Origin: Glandiceps talaboti
Taxonomy: Eukaryota > Hemichordata > Enteropneusta > Spengelidae
DNA length: 64,000 nt
Direction: 5' to 3'
NCBI RefSeq assembly: GCF_964340395.1
Contig: NC_135549.1
Span: forward strand, 26,502,595-26,566,594
Shown here: positions 13,301 to 24,289 of the stretch, one piece after another
Layout of the letters: every line of letters begins with the position of its first letter
Numbering within the stretch: position 1 is the first letter of the stretch
Translations under genes and position numbers: made by a program
The notes under the pieces: model-generated
Database searches by the model: none
What the model saw: only the letters and a program-made list of their open reading frames with translations
What the model was told of the DNA's origin: nothing

Positions 13301-13893
13301 CTGACTAATATACGATCTGAAAGTGACTTTTCTGACCTTGATAGACAGATAAGAAGAGCCCCTCAAAAAGGAAGATTATCAAAAGCAGGAATCGTATTGT
13401 ATTTTAGAAATAAGACCATATAATATATTACTACTCTTCCCCCCAAATTAAGACAAAATACTTAAAGGTCGCAAGAAAGAAGCTCCAAAGCGTAAAAAAG
13501 GGAACAAAATTATAGTAAGGATCTGATGAAGAAAAGACGACAATTACAGAGAATGAGAATGGAGAAGAAACACAATCAACTACAAAGAAAACAACAGAGG
13601 TTAGTTCAATTGGAACAGGATTAGAACAGTATTGGGTTAGGAAAAGTGAATTAGAAGTAGAGCAAACACTAAGAGAGATGAAGAGAAGTGAACAAGTGGA
13701 AGCACTGAAAGACCAGATTTTGTTTCATGTTGACCTTTTAAAGACAATACTTGTAAACAAAAAGCTAAGGAAGTGGCAGGATCAGGGGAAAAAACTGACA
13801 ATACCACAACTTGCACAGAATCTAAATAGTAATTCTTTTAAATGGTCAACCAAAGATGATGTTGCCACAATCGATAATAATCGACCAAACTAA
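10302..13893 (+). pseudogene. Unclassified intronless ORF remnant, probably a transposase-like gene
   Basis: Coding-like sequence runs from an ATG at 10302 to about 13893 in shifting frames, without intron borders. An N-terminal part has scattered stops. A Lys/Glu/Gln-rich coiled-coil stretch follows (about 11150-11560, e.g. QISELENENQEIKEQIND). Next is a conserved-looking block (about 11800-12200) with RGSADDYISATMHTIHEL and, in another frame, LEALRGTLLPIVEKNWDKLN. A Cys/His-bearing segment starting CGVHVLSGLATAV leads the longest open stretch (from 12164). Near 13270-13400 there is an SESDFSDLDRQIRRAP block, then a basic tail. It is interrupted by a SINE at 12625-13064; without it the frame reads straight through. 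I do not recognise a named family. The layout resembles repeated uncharacterised ORFs of marine invertebrate genomes, and a DDE-like transposase is a guess. Confidence 0.4.
12625..13064 (-). mobile_element. tRNA-derived SINE with 15-bp target-site duplication
   Basis: The insertion is bracketed by exact direct repeats TGAAACATCATACTT at 12610-12624 and 13065-13079. On the minus strand the 5' end carries a tRNA-like head with an A-box-like TAGCGTAGTGGTTAGCGCAC and a B-box-like GGTTCAAATCC. The opposite end is A-rich (seen as T-rich at 12625-12637), as expected for a retroposed SINE tail. It interrupts the transposase-like ORF. Confidence 0.85.
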
Positions 13894-14377
13894 CTCAGGG
13901 GTACTGCAGAACTGACAAACTTTATTCAAGATCAACACTTACTCACACATTAACATACATTAGCATACATAGGCATTGACATCTTTCAAAGTAAGTATAG
14001 TATGGTGTTCAATGACAGCTAATCACTACATCGTCCTTCCTTTGTAAAAGAGCCTGTAATACTCTTATGAACATTTGAATTAGATTTGTCAATAGAATTA
14101 TCTCAAAGTTCCAAGTGATTTTAATTTCGTATTAACGATTAATCAGGTGACATCATAACTTGCTAATCATACTTCACATGCATGCTCCACAACATGAAAC
14201 AACAAACTGAAAGTATCATTAATCAAAGTTCTTAACTATTGAAGCATGGGGTTGACTATCCAGCTTCAAGACAAGTTGAGGATTATTCTGCCTCGTTGTA
14301 ACTCATCCAACTATCCCTATCCTATGAAAAATATTCATCAAATCAAAATCGGACAGCCTTTCTGATGACGCGTCCAC
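13894..14377. other. Sequence between the unclassified ORF and the gypsy remnant
   Basis: No coding signal. It may include the non-coding 3' end of the gypsy element (minus strand), but no long terminal repeat pair could be identified. Confidence 0.4.
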
Positions 14378-16400
14378 TTACGCGACTGGTGATTGGTTGA
14401 GTTGTCGATGTACGTGTGCGTGATATGTATTGGTGAGATATTGCGATGGTGAAGTTTCTCTCTTTGGTGAACCGTCCAGTATTTCTTTTGGAGAATGCCT
14501 GATGTGAGTCAATGGTAACAAAGTTGGTGTACCGTCGTGTGGCAATTCATACTGTGGTACCAATGGCGTTTCCTTTGGTGTCAATAACAGGTCTCTCCGG
14601 TTTCTCCTATATTGTCTGTCTTCAGCTTTCACAATATATGACCGTGGTTTTGTTGTAGGTTTTATTACAATTCCAGGCTTCCATGTATTTTCCGATGTGC
14701 GCAAGCGGATATGATCACCTGACTTTTAATCTGCAAGTGGTTTGGAACCTCGATCATAGTGAAACTTCTGGGTGACTTGGATTTCTCTCATTTCATGCTG
14801 CATGTTATTGCCCACCTCTTTGGGATCAAGGAGTGATATCTTTGTAGGAATCAGTGTCCTGGTCCGTCTAAACAGCTGAACTGGTGACACCATTCCTCCC
14901 AGGGGTGTGTTTCTAAGTGCTAGTAGAGCAAGATATGGATCTTTATTATCATATTTCGCTTTCTTTATTAACTTTTTCACCATCTGTACTGCTCTTTCCA
15001 CCATGCCGTTGCTTCGTGCGTATCTAGGGGATGATGTTATGTGTTCGAAGTTGTATTTCTGAGCAAATATCTTAAATTCTGCATACTGTGGGCCATTATC
15101 CGATATCATCGTTTCAGGAATACCATGTCTAGCAAACTGTTCCTTGTGTTGTTTTATGATGGCTTTACTTGTGGTATCTGTGATTTCCGAGACTTCTACA
15201 TATTTTGAGAAATAATCTACGAGCAATAGATATTTTTCTTTGTTGCATTCAAAGAGGTCGGAGCCTACCTTTTGCCATGGTCGGTCTGGTATATCATGGT
15301 TTATGAGCGGTTCCTTCTGTTGGTGATTTCTAAACTGGATACATGTTGCACACCTCGTTATTACATGTTATTTGTGCACTCATTCCAGGCCAACACAGTA
15401 CATCTCTTGCTCGTTTCTTACACTTTTCCACTCCTAGATGACTACTATGGATCTTTTCTACCATTTCTCGTCGTAGTGATGCTGGTGCAATGAGTTGTTT
15501 CTGTTTTAACAACAAACCATCCCCAACACTTATTTCATCTTTGAATTGGCAGTACTCTCTGATATAAGGATCCACACCATCTCTTTTATCCGGCCATCCA
15601 CACATTACTGTAGATCTCAATTTCTGCAAAACTGGGTCATTCTTTGTTTCTTCATTGAAAATCGATATTTTCTTGTCTGAATTGGCATATTTGACAAAGT
15701 GTGAACTTCGAATTCATCTGTACATTCCTCAGCTGTGTTCTTAATTGGTGATATACTTGGAGTGTCTGCTATATGGAGATCCTTACCAGGTTTGTATTGG
15801 ACGTTCAAATTGTATCTTTGGATTTTGAGCACCATTCTTTGGATACGTGGCGGTGCAGCCGCAATAGACTACTTTCCAGTGGCTTATGGTCCGTTTCTCT
15901 GTAGATTTTACCATATATGTACTGCATGGTGGAATTCCGTGCATCCAAAGACGATAGCTAACATCTCTTTTTCAACCTGTTCATAATTCTTTTCAGATGT
16001 ATTTAGAGAGCGAGAAGCATATGCCACTTGCTGATTTTCTTGCATTAAGCAAGCTCCTAAACCTACAGATGATGCATCAACTGACAAAGTTACCAATTTG
16101 TTTAGGTCATATAGTACTTCAGTAAGTTGGTGCCTTGGTAATGACTGACTTCAATTCGTGTGACATCTAGTGTGTTTTTCCTCCCAATGCCATGCTACAC
16201 CCTTTTGATTCAATTCTCTCAGTGGTTGATTAATGGTAGAAAGGTTAGGGATAAATTTGGCTAAATAATTCACCATACCCATAAATCTTTGTAATTCTTG
16301 AGTGTTTTTTTGGAACAGGCATTTCATTGATAGCCGTTATTTTCTCTTCATCAGGACTAAGTCCATCCGGTCCAAGTTTGTGTCCAACATATTACAAAGA
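14378..16400 (-). pseudogene. Ty3/gypsy retrotransposon pol remnant (RT end, RNase H, integrase)
   Basis: Reading right to left on the minus strand: the end of RT and its connection (about 16400-16120, YMGHKLGPDGLSPDEEK-like with a frameshift), then RNase H (about 16096-15900, LSVDASSVGLGACLMQ and YASRSLNTSEKNYEQVEKE). The RNase H end has QRYNLNVQYKPGKDLHIAD (about 15810). The integrase HHCC zinc-binding segment follows (about 15470-15340, HSSHLGVEKCKKRARDVLCW). The integrase core (15226-14726) shows ISDNGPQY and NGMVERAVQMVKKL, so the second Asp and the Glu are visible. A C-terminal segment runs 14704-14378 (TWKPGIVIKPTTKPRSYIVK). Several stops and frameshifts break it, and the protease and most of RT are missing. 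No LTRs found. Confidence 0.85.
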
Positions 16401-16775
16401 TACATCATTAAACTTTACATGTTACAAAAAATCAACAGAAAGTCACATTACATACATATATGTAAGATATAAGGTCCTAACACGACAAAATATCAAGGAG
16501 TGAAAATAATATACAAACGAACTTTCCACTGTAACTCAACAGTGGGCGTATAGATCGATATTCTTTTCACTGGAAATTGATACAATGTTACGACGTGCTG
16601 GCTGGTCGCCTCTAAAAATAACGGCGCCAAAATCCAAAATGCAGCGCAGACATAAATAAAGGGCTTTTGCAAGAAAATTATCCAGTTTAGGCATCTCCTT
16701 TGTTCATAAACATTAATACACTGGCACAATAATATGGAGCCTGTCGCCATACATGTATATCTCGTGCGCAAGGAC
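16401..16775. other. Intronic sequence without a recognised feature
   Basis: A 158-codon minus-strand frame (16493-16969) crosses this region and an inserted hairpin. It has no recognisable domain and is treated as chance. Confidence 0.4.
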
Positions 16776-16816
16776 ACAGACAAGTAAGAAGATTTAAGAA
16801 GACTTACTTGTCTGTG
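16776..16816. mobile_element. 41-bp palindromic micro-insertion
   Basis: The arms ACAGACAAGTAAG and CTTACTTGTCTGT are perfect complements around a short loop. Flanks are near-identical 8-mers, GCAAGGAC (16768-16775) and GCAAAGAC (16817-16824). With the C of the left flank, the terminal bases are CACAGAC...GTCTGTG, the same pattern as the micro-insertions at 48712, 53542 and 57343. Confidence 0.6.
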
Positions 16817-16967
16817 GCAAAGACGAACAAAATTGTTGTAAACCAGACAGTAAGATACTACCTTATGAATATCCATTAGTCGTTTTGCCAAATTTGACCC
16901 TGTTGTTGACCTTTCACGCACAGTCGGTGCTTCATGGACTAGGAAACAACGACGTACCGGTTCGTCC

Positions 16968-17363
16968 AATCTGATTAAAATCTGATGTGGTGAAAGCGGC
17001 TAGATAGATGCCTTTATTTACCTCTATTTCCATCGTTTTGTGTCGTTTGTTTTGTTCCGAGTGATCGCCGCCTTCCCACATCTGAACCTGTACTGATAGA
17101 CATTCCCATTGAATGTCGACAATATTGTAAGGTACTGTTTTCACAACCAAAAGCACAATCAGCACGCTTAAATTTTTCCAGGGTGTGCAGCTGCCAACGT
17201 AACGCTCATCCTGGTTGGCCGAACGCAATTGTCTATTACATATAGGTTCAGATGTGGGAAGGCAGCGATCACTCAGAACAAAACAAACGACACAGAATAA
17301 TGTACATATAGAGGTAAATAAAGGCATCTAGCTGCTTTTACCACATGAGATTTTAATCAGATT
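16968..17363. repeat. Inverted repeat, arms about 120 bp, loop about 155 bp
   Basis: Arm 16968-17089 matches the reverse complement of 17244-17363. Shared blocks include ATGCCTTTATTTACCTCTAT, GTGTCGTTTGTTTTGTTC and CCTTCCCACATCTGAACCT. The arms differ at scattered positions and by small indels. It looks like a foldback or MITE-type element; no transposase and no clear target duplication. Confidence 0.7.
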
Positions 17364-17369
17364 GCAGTT

Positions 17370-20300
17370 CGTCCCGCAAGGCAGTGTAGGTGGAACCATT
17401 GGAGTCTTGCCCGCAAAAGTGGCCTCAGAGGAAAATAGTGTACATCCAGACAGTTGTTGTAAAAATGAATAAATATTGATTGAGATGCCATGGAAAAGTG
17501 TCGAATAAAATCGATGATCAATTCCATTTCCTCGACAATTCGTCTCATTCCCTCAACAATACATCTTGCTCTACAACAATGTCATACTAAAACTGCAAGC
17601 ATGGTTACACGTTTCTTCCAAAGACCAATGCTAGGCATCACCGTAATCATATGTGGAAAAGTTACTACTTCTAAGTGTGTTGCTGTCTGCGCAAACTGCT
17701 GGTGAACGATATGGCTAACATCCAAACCGAACACAATAAAGTGGTTTCTAGGCCTGTTGCCCCCCGACCTTTTACAATCTGGCCCGTTGTCCCCTTGCCT
17801 CATGATCAATTTGTCCCCCCCCCCCCCATATATCAACATACTCCACATCATAAATTTGGATTGATCATGAATGTTATTACATGTAATACGTCCATGGATT
17901 GATCTCGAAAGCATTCTGTCAGGTCAGTACATATTAGTATTGAATCTAGTACTGTATTGCTGTCGACCAAATAGGTGTTGTCATTTTTATTCAGAGAGTT
18001 ACCACCTGTGTATTGTTTTAGTTTTGCAGACATGTCACCTTTCCTGCTGACAAAATACTTGTTATGAAATAATTATGACCACATTCCCTTTCATACCGAT
18101 GTAACACTCCAAATAAAACCGATTAGATGGAATGATTCATAGTTTTAAAGAAATTTATCACATGCAATCATGGCAGTTCCTTTAACCAAGGGATAAGGCA
18201 CGAATCGATTTTTGTTATGCTTTGTGGTTGGGTACATATCGTCACACTTCCTTCATGTAATGAAACCTCAAATCAGCATAATGGTTTGGGTATTTTTACA
18301 CAATTTACGGTAAAGTATCTATAGCATTCTATATAAGGCAATGTCAAAGACATGCATGATTATAGATACCGTGGCGTACGTAGTCTGTTCACGAGAAAGA
18401 AAAACTACTTTACGAGTGGAATAGAAGAACCATACCGATGGAAATTATATCGCGTAAAACTAAACTCAAAGTTTCTAAAAGTACTTTGATTCACCTGAGG
18501 ATAAATGCCGGGGAGCAAATGACCAGGGGACAAAGGGCAGGGGCAACGGGCTGGGGTGACAACGGGTGGGGTGGGGGGCTAATTCCACATAACCGAATAA
18601 CCGAATTTAAATGTTTCATTGCAACATCTACTAGCTATGAGTCGATGATGTGGCAATGCGACGCAATTGCAAGTTCTGGAAGTTTGTTCAGTCTGCTATA
18701 GGATATGCATGGTTACTATGGTTACTATACGAGAAGAACGGGTAGATAATGATATTCAACTGTAAGTGAAATACACCCTGGATAAGGAACAGACTTATCA
18801 GCAAGATTTCGAAAAAAAACTTAACTTCTCAGGAGCAAAATTAGTCGGAATAGGTTAAAGCAAGAACATATAAAAAGCAAAACAAATTGTTTAGGACTAT
18901 TTAGAATTTTTTTCTTGATAGAAAACGCCCATCGGGTAGATTAGAAACGAAATGTTTGTAAACAAAGGCATACACTAGTCAAGTTGAATAAATAACCGAC
19001 GCTATATGGTGATCATGAGGCATAATTTCCATAATAAAAGAAGCCACATACAGAGAAAACAGGAAATTTAAATACAATTTCCAATTGGGAAGGAAACAAA
19101 CAACTCAACCAAGGCTAGAAATAAATTAACTGACAATTACTGGTATGAATGAATTGAATCACCAATCAAACACTTTGTATTAAGTGTATTTCCTATCACC
19201 CAGTCAGGGCATGAGGCAACAATTCTGGTGAAATCCGAAAATGATAATGATATACAGGTAATAAAGGCCCAAGTTAGATGAATATGTATGAGTCAAATGT
19301 ACATACCTACTTCATTATCAATAGTATATATTATGGGTATAAGGCCAGAAATGGAATGGTTAAAAAATAATATATTATATGTATGTACTTGTACAATTTC
19401 TGGTCTTTTAAAAAATGAAACGTTTTTAAAAATCACAGAAAAAGTTTATATAAATAAGGAAGACTCCAACAAAAAAATAAAGATAAAGAAAGTATACGGA
19501 TAGATTTAGTCTGTAATGCTTTATCTGTTACCAACATTAATGGAACATGATCATAATCATGATAATGGTGCAAAATCGACGCTCAGTGCACTCGTGCTTA
19601 AAAGACGACAGCTGACGCGCTGCTTGCCGTGCTCGAGCTCAAACGCATTCCATGCTTAAACTACAGAGGGGTAGGACACGGCATATAGAATATTCAATAG
19701 CTAGTATGTGTGAACAGATCGTCGATTTGCTAGTTTCATTGGCTGGTATCTTTATTCAAACGCTTCCAGCCACACCCAGGAGAAGTCCCTCTCTTCTCGC
19801 GGCTGGGCTCTCAAGATGCTATTACACTCCTTTTTTGAATATATTATCGTCGTGTAGTTGCTAATTTAGTATGGTGATATCTTAGTATTTGCGAGATATT
19901 GTCAGACAGTCCACGCAATGATAGGGGAGGGAAGGTTGTTGTGTAGGAGATGTACAGGTCAAAGTTTTACATAACATTATTATTATGCAACATTTGTCAT
20001 TCAAGTTTGGAGCTTAGCACTGGCTGTGCATATGACTATAAGTTTATGAATATTATTGTATTCATCTAATAACGTACTTAACTGTGCGCACTTAAATAAC
20101 ATTCAGCGTCTAATAATTCAAATCGAACGAGAATATGTCATTATAATGTGGCGGGCAGCCTATCAACAAATTCTAGTACTTGCCATTTGTATAGAACAGT
20201 TTAGTGCGCAGAACACAGATAAGTGTTAAAACACCTCAGAATCCACAAGAGTATGTACGAATGTAAATTATTTATTACTATATGCCAGTGTAACTGACCG

Positions 20301-20380
20301 TGACTTCACATATGTTGGACGTGTTTAAGTGTTACCTACATACAGGTTATATTTGTCTGAACAATAACAGGGCTCAGCGA
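17370..20380 (+). other. Intronic sequence; weak inverted G/C-rich tracts only
   Basis: No gene seen. A C-rich tract (about 17745-17828, blocks such as GTTGCCCCCCG and CCCGTTGTCCCC) faces a G-rich tract (about 18510-18585) that reads similarly on the other strand. The two could be the ends of a roughly 850-bp non-autonomous element, but the match is loose. Confidence 0.35.
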
Positions 20381-20382
20381 GC

Positions 20383-21825
20383 ATGTAATTGATTGATTGG
20401 TTGATTGATTGATTGATTGGTTGAATATCTGACTGAATGATTGATCAATTGAATGATCAATTTTTGTGGTGCAATATGACATATTGTGTGTGATATTGAT
20501 CAATTCACTCATTGAGTTTTGTGATGATAAAACATTTCTTTCCCTGGCTATTGTTCTCTCTGTCAGCTGTATGTAATTCTTTCTTTATTGACTCAACTGA
20601 CTATTGACTTATTGACCTTGTCCATTCTTCTCCTCTTATCTGAATTTATACACCCCTAGTCTTATAATAAATCTGTAATCTGTCTTATATGCACAATCAG
20701 CAGATTGCTTCAATCCGTCATTTTCTAACGCAACAGGCCACCAAGACTCTTGTCTATGATTACTGCAATAATAGTCTTCTTTCTGGTTGTCCTAAGAATC
20801 ATATTAACAAGCTACAGCACTTATAGAATGCAGCCGCACGCCTTGTGTGCAAAGCCAGAAAGTTCGACCATGTTGAACCACTTCTACACTGCTTGCATTG
20901 GTTGTCGGTCAACTCTCGCATACAATACAAGGTTTCTGCTGTTTGTTATGACGTTTTGGAGGTGACCGGTCCTGGATATCTTTGTCATCTTCATATTTAT
21001 GCTCCTCATAGACGACTTAGGTCTTCTTCTGACACACGCATCCTACAGATCCCGCTTGCCACTAAGAAGCTCAATGAGTGTTCCTTTGCTTACACTGCTC
21101 CTTCAGCTTGGAAAAGTCTTCCCCACAGTCTTCGTCATTGTCACTCTAAGTCTTCCTTCCACTCTTAACTCTCACTCACTTACGTACTTCTCCCGACATC
21201 CTTCCATGTTTTCAATTGTTTTCTATATCCTCATTGTGTCAGTCATTCTGTGTCTGCACCTGGAGTTCTTCGGAGAACAGGCGCATGATAATTTCGCTTT
21301 CTTCTTCTTCTTCTTCTTCTTCTTATTATTATTATTATTAATTAGTGTGGATCAATTACCGCAATAAATTGCTTTTTGTCTAATCTTCTTGGGGATTATT
21401 ACACTGGACAAACAGTCCATCATGCACACACCAGTAGGACTCTCTTAGAATATACTAGTTAATGCATAAATGAGTGCGATAATCTCCCAGAAGAAAAAGA
21501 GATAAAGCAAATGTTGATGTACGTGATCTCTTGCCAATTATAAGATTAGGGGTGTTTTAATTTAGATAAGAGGAGAAGAACAGACAAGATGTCTTATTTA
21601 GTCAATAAATAGAGATATTACATACAGCTTAAAGAAAGAAAAGTAGCTAGGGAAAGAAAAAAAAGTTCTTTGTCATCACAAAACTCAATGAGTTAATTGA
21701 TCACTATCACACACCAAATACATTATATTGCACCACAAAAAATGATCATTCAATTGGTCAATCATAAATCAATCAATAAATGAATCGATATCTCGCTCGA
21801 TCAATCAATCAATCAATTAATTGGC
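20383..21825. mobile_element. Non-autonomous element with about 280-bp terminal inverted repeats
   Basis: The left arm (about 20383-20670) matches the reverse complement of the right arm (about 21540-21825) over its whole length. Shared blocks include TTTTTGTGGTGCAATAT, CTCATTGAGTTTTGTGATGA, AGCTGTATGTAAT and TTCTTCTCCTCTTATCT. Both outer ends are ATTGATTGATTG-rich. The interior contains a LINE 3' fragment (20700-21290) and no transposase. Target duplication not resolved because the ends are low complexity. Confidence 0.7.
20700..21290 (+). pseudogene. LINE reverse-transcriptase C-terminal fragment and 3' tail
   Basis: Across two frames it encodes a typical LINE C-terminal tail: ARKFDHVEPLLHCLHWL, SVNSRIQYKVSAVCYDVL and SFAYTAPSAWKSLPHSLR. 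The 3' end is a CTTCTT then ATTATT simple repeat (21300-21340). This is characteristic of the L2/CR1/Jockey group, but the clade is not certain. It lies wholly inside the inverted-repeat element. Confidence 0.75.
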
Positions 21826-22919
21826 CAAATTCATTGTTCTATAATGATTTACAAAGTTGTCAATGACATTCTCTGAAAAGAATATTTGTCATGCACATTA
21901 TTATTCTGAAATCACTGTTGTTAGTTAAAAAATGTCCTTGCTGACATGTATTAAAGTTAGCATAAATTAATTTTAAACAATGCAGTTTACGATGGTAAAT
22001 CAATATTTATTCACATACAACTTCAAGATGTCTGCAACTTCAAAAAGATATTCAACAATACACTCACAATAATTGCGACATACATAACTTTAAAGCTTTG
22101 ATTTCAACATTAATTTTATCGTGCTGGTTCTGATCAACAGCGGTAGATAATATAACCAGATTTAAACTGAATGCCTTCCGTAAGGATTTATACAAGAAAT
22201 TTAGCTCTATATCAAGTCCCAATGAAAGTTAGTTGTCAAAAATGTTGTCCAAATGCCTGCCACGCCTCCTATTCTCAGCACGGGAAAGCTTGCCATCCTC
22301 GACTTCACTCGGCTTTCGTGATCCCCTACATACCCAGGATATGGCATGTGCGTGTTGAACTTCCTTCTGTCCCACCACAAGTTTACACATTCTCAAGATT
22401 GTGTTGTGTGGCGCGCCCTCACTGTACACTAATTATATACAGGTCAATGTATAGGTCACCATTATTGATACATTTCCGTGACATTTTCTTCGTAGGCTAG
22501 GCGAGGCTTGGTCTATTTTCCATATTTTGACCACACACATTTGGGTATAAATTATAGATAATTACACTTGATAAATATGTGAGAGTGTATTTATATCCTG
22601 AGATACAGAGCTAGATAAATAATTATGTACAAGCCTTGCAACAAACAGCGATCGAGAGAAATCGGAAAAGAACACGGTAAAAAGGAGATGGTTCGAGGTA
22701 ATACTTCCTAAACTTCTAATCAAAAATCTAAAAAGACACGATTTCTCTTTATTCATCTGCGCATTAGTGTGTGAAATTTGAAAATGATAAGTCCATATTT
22801 GACGAAATTGAAACGATGATAAATATTTCACCTCTTTGTGAACTCCGCGCTCATTGTAAACCTATTTTAAGGCCAAGAAAAAAAATTGTTTTCTGGTGAG
22901 TTTGAATCACTTAAATACC
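21826..22919 (+). other. Intronic sequence without a recognised feature
   Basis: Small open frames on both strands at 22171-22500 and 22562-22831 have no recognisable domain. Nothing supported. Confidence 0.5.
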
Positions 22920-23335
22920 CTGCCTCGGTCTTCTTTTTTCTCGTGTTTGTGCTGCCTATGCAGAGTGCAGATCCAAGAGAAACACAAAATAAGGTTGGCA
23001 CACGAAACCCCTGAAAACAGAGTCTTTCACAGTAGTGTAGAGCACGAGTATAAAGTTGACGTCAGATTCAGATTCGGATCTGAGGCCATCCGTCTGCCTC
23101 GGTCTTCTTTTTTCTCGTGTTTGTGCAGCCAATTTAGAGTGCAGATCCAAGGGAAACACAAAATAAGGTTGGCATGAAACCCCTGAAAACAGAGTCTTTC
23201 TCAGTAGTGTAGAGCATGAGTATAAAGTTGGCGTCAGATTCAGATTCGGATCTGAGGCCATCTGACGCTCAATATAATGTTCATTAGATAATATTACCTG
23301 AATCTGAATCTGAATCCAACTTTATACTCGTTCGA
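22920..23335. repeat. 174-bp tandem repeat (two copies) plus a short inverted fragment
   Basis: The unit starting CTGCCTCGGTCTTC at 22920 recurs at 23094, a 174-bp step, with few differences; the second copy runs to about 23265. At 23300-23332 a piece of the unit (CTGAATC...AACTTTATACTCG) appears in inverse orientation. Opposite-strand frames of about 90-100 codons in the array are by-products of the repeat. Confidence 0.8.
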
Positions 23336-23761
23336 TCGATTAATTAATCAAATTGGTCATTAATATTCATCCGATTATTACCAAAACCTAATCAGTTCTG
23401 GCCATTACCCTACGGAACACGTCTATGAAATGTTGTTCGAATTAATGCAGCCGTTTTTTCGGAAATCGTGATGCAGACACACACACATGCACAAACACAC
23501 AGACTTCATCGGTATATTATAACCTTCCTTATGGAAGGTAAAAAGTGCCAGAATATCCTTCTGTTACCATTGTCATGATTATGGAAGAGTTAGGAAGTGA
23601 CAATAGACTCACTTTCGCAGTTTTTGGATATGCTGTTTTCGGAGACATATGTACACTGATTTTTTGTAATTCATATTTAAGATATTGTTAACTACTTGAA
23701 GTTTCATATCTACATTTTGAACGAAAACTACTATTTAGTCCATATAATTGGATTTAGTCTA

Positions 23762-23768
<7 letters not shown>

Positions 23769-23849
<81 letters not shown>

Positions 23850-23862
23850 AGTGTGTGTGTGT
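23769..23862. repeat. (TA)n(TG)n microsatellite
   Basis: A pure TA run (about 23771-23828) is followed by TG repeats, about 70 bp before the first Link exon. Confidence 0.9.
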
Positions 23863-23929
23863 AACCTCGCTATTTATTTATCAGTATGTATAGCAAATCT
23901 ACCTATGAACTAATTTCATTCCTCTTTAG

Positions 23930-24205
23930 GAGAAATATTCCACTCTGATGGCGGACAAACGTATACTTTGAACTTTGAGGAAGCTAAACAAGAGTGTGCG
24001 AAATACAATGCTGTCATAGGTACATACGACCAACTGTATGAAGCCTGGGAGGAGGGTTTTCAAAAATGTCGAGCTGGATGGCTTAATGATGGAAATGTAC
24101 AGTATCCAATGCAAATGAACATCGGCGGTTGTGGTAATTTTGTAGGACTTGTTAATGTGGGATATAAGGACAAGTCAAGTAGCTACAATGTGTTTTGTTA
24201 TAAAG
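23930..24205 (+). CDS. Link module 1 exon of a tandem Link-domain protein
   Basis: The acceptor CTCTTTAG ends at 23929 and the donor GTAAGT starts at 24206. The exon is 276 nt, phase 1-1. It encodes a full Link module (about 92 residues): the first Cys in EEAKQECAKYNAV, the second in GFQKCRAGWLNDG, the third in GGCG, and the last in NVFCYK. All four disulphide Cys and the GWL.DG.VQYP core are present. Link modules fold extracellularly and bind hyaluronan or related glycosaminoglycans in vertebrate proteins such as TSG-6, CD44 and aggrecan; ligand binding here is inferred. The final G joins microexon 29866 to give Asp. The Tyr of VQYP matches a known contact position in TSG-6. Confidence 0.9.
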
Positions 24206-24289
24206 GTAAGTATTGAAACAATCCTCTTACGTTCATTAGATCACATGATACAGTAATAAAGTTCCAAATGGCAATTTGGTATCAAAAAA

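Noticed and set aside
16493-16969. 158-codon minus-strand frame as a membrane protein
   Set aside because: It spans a palindromic insertion and the edge of an inverted repeat, and no family is recognisable; treated as a chance frame.
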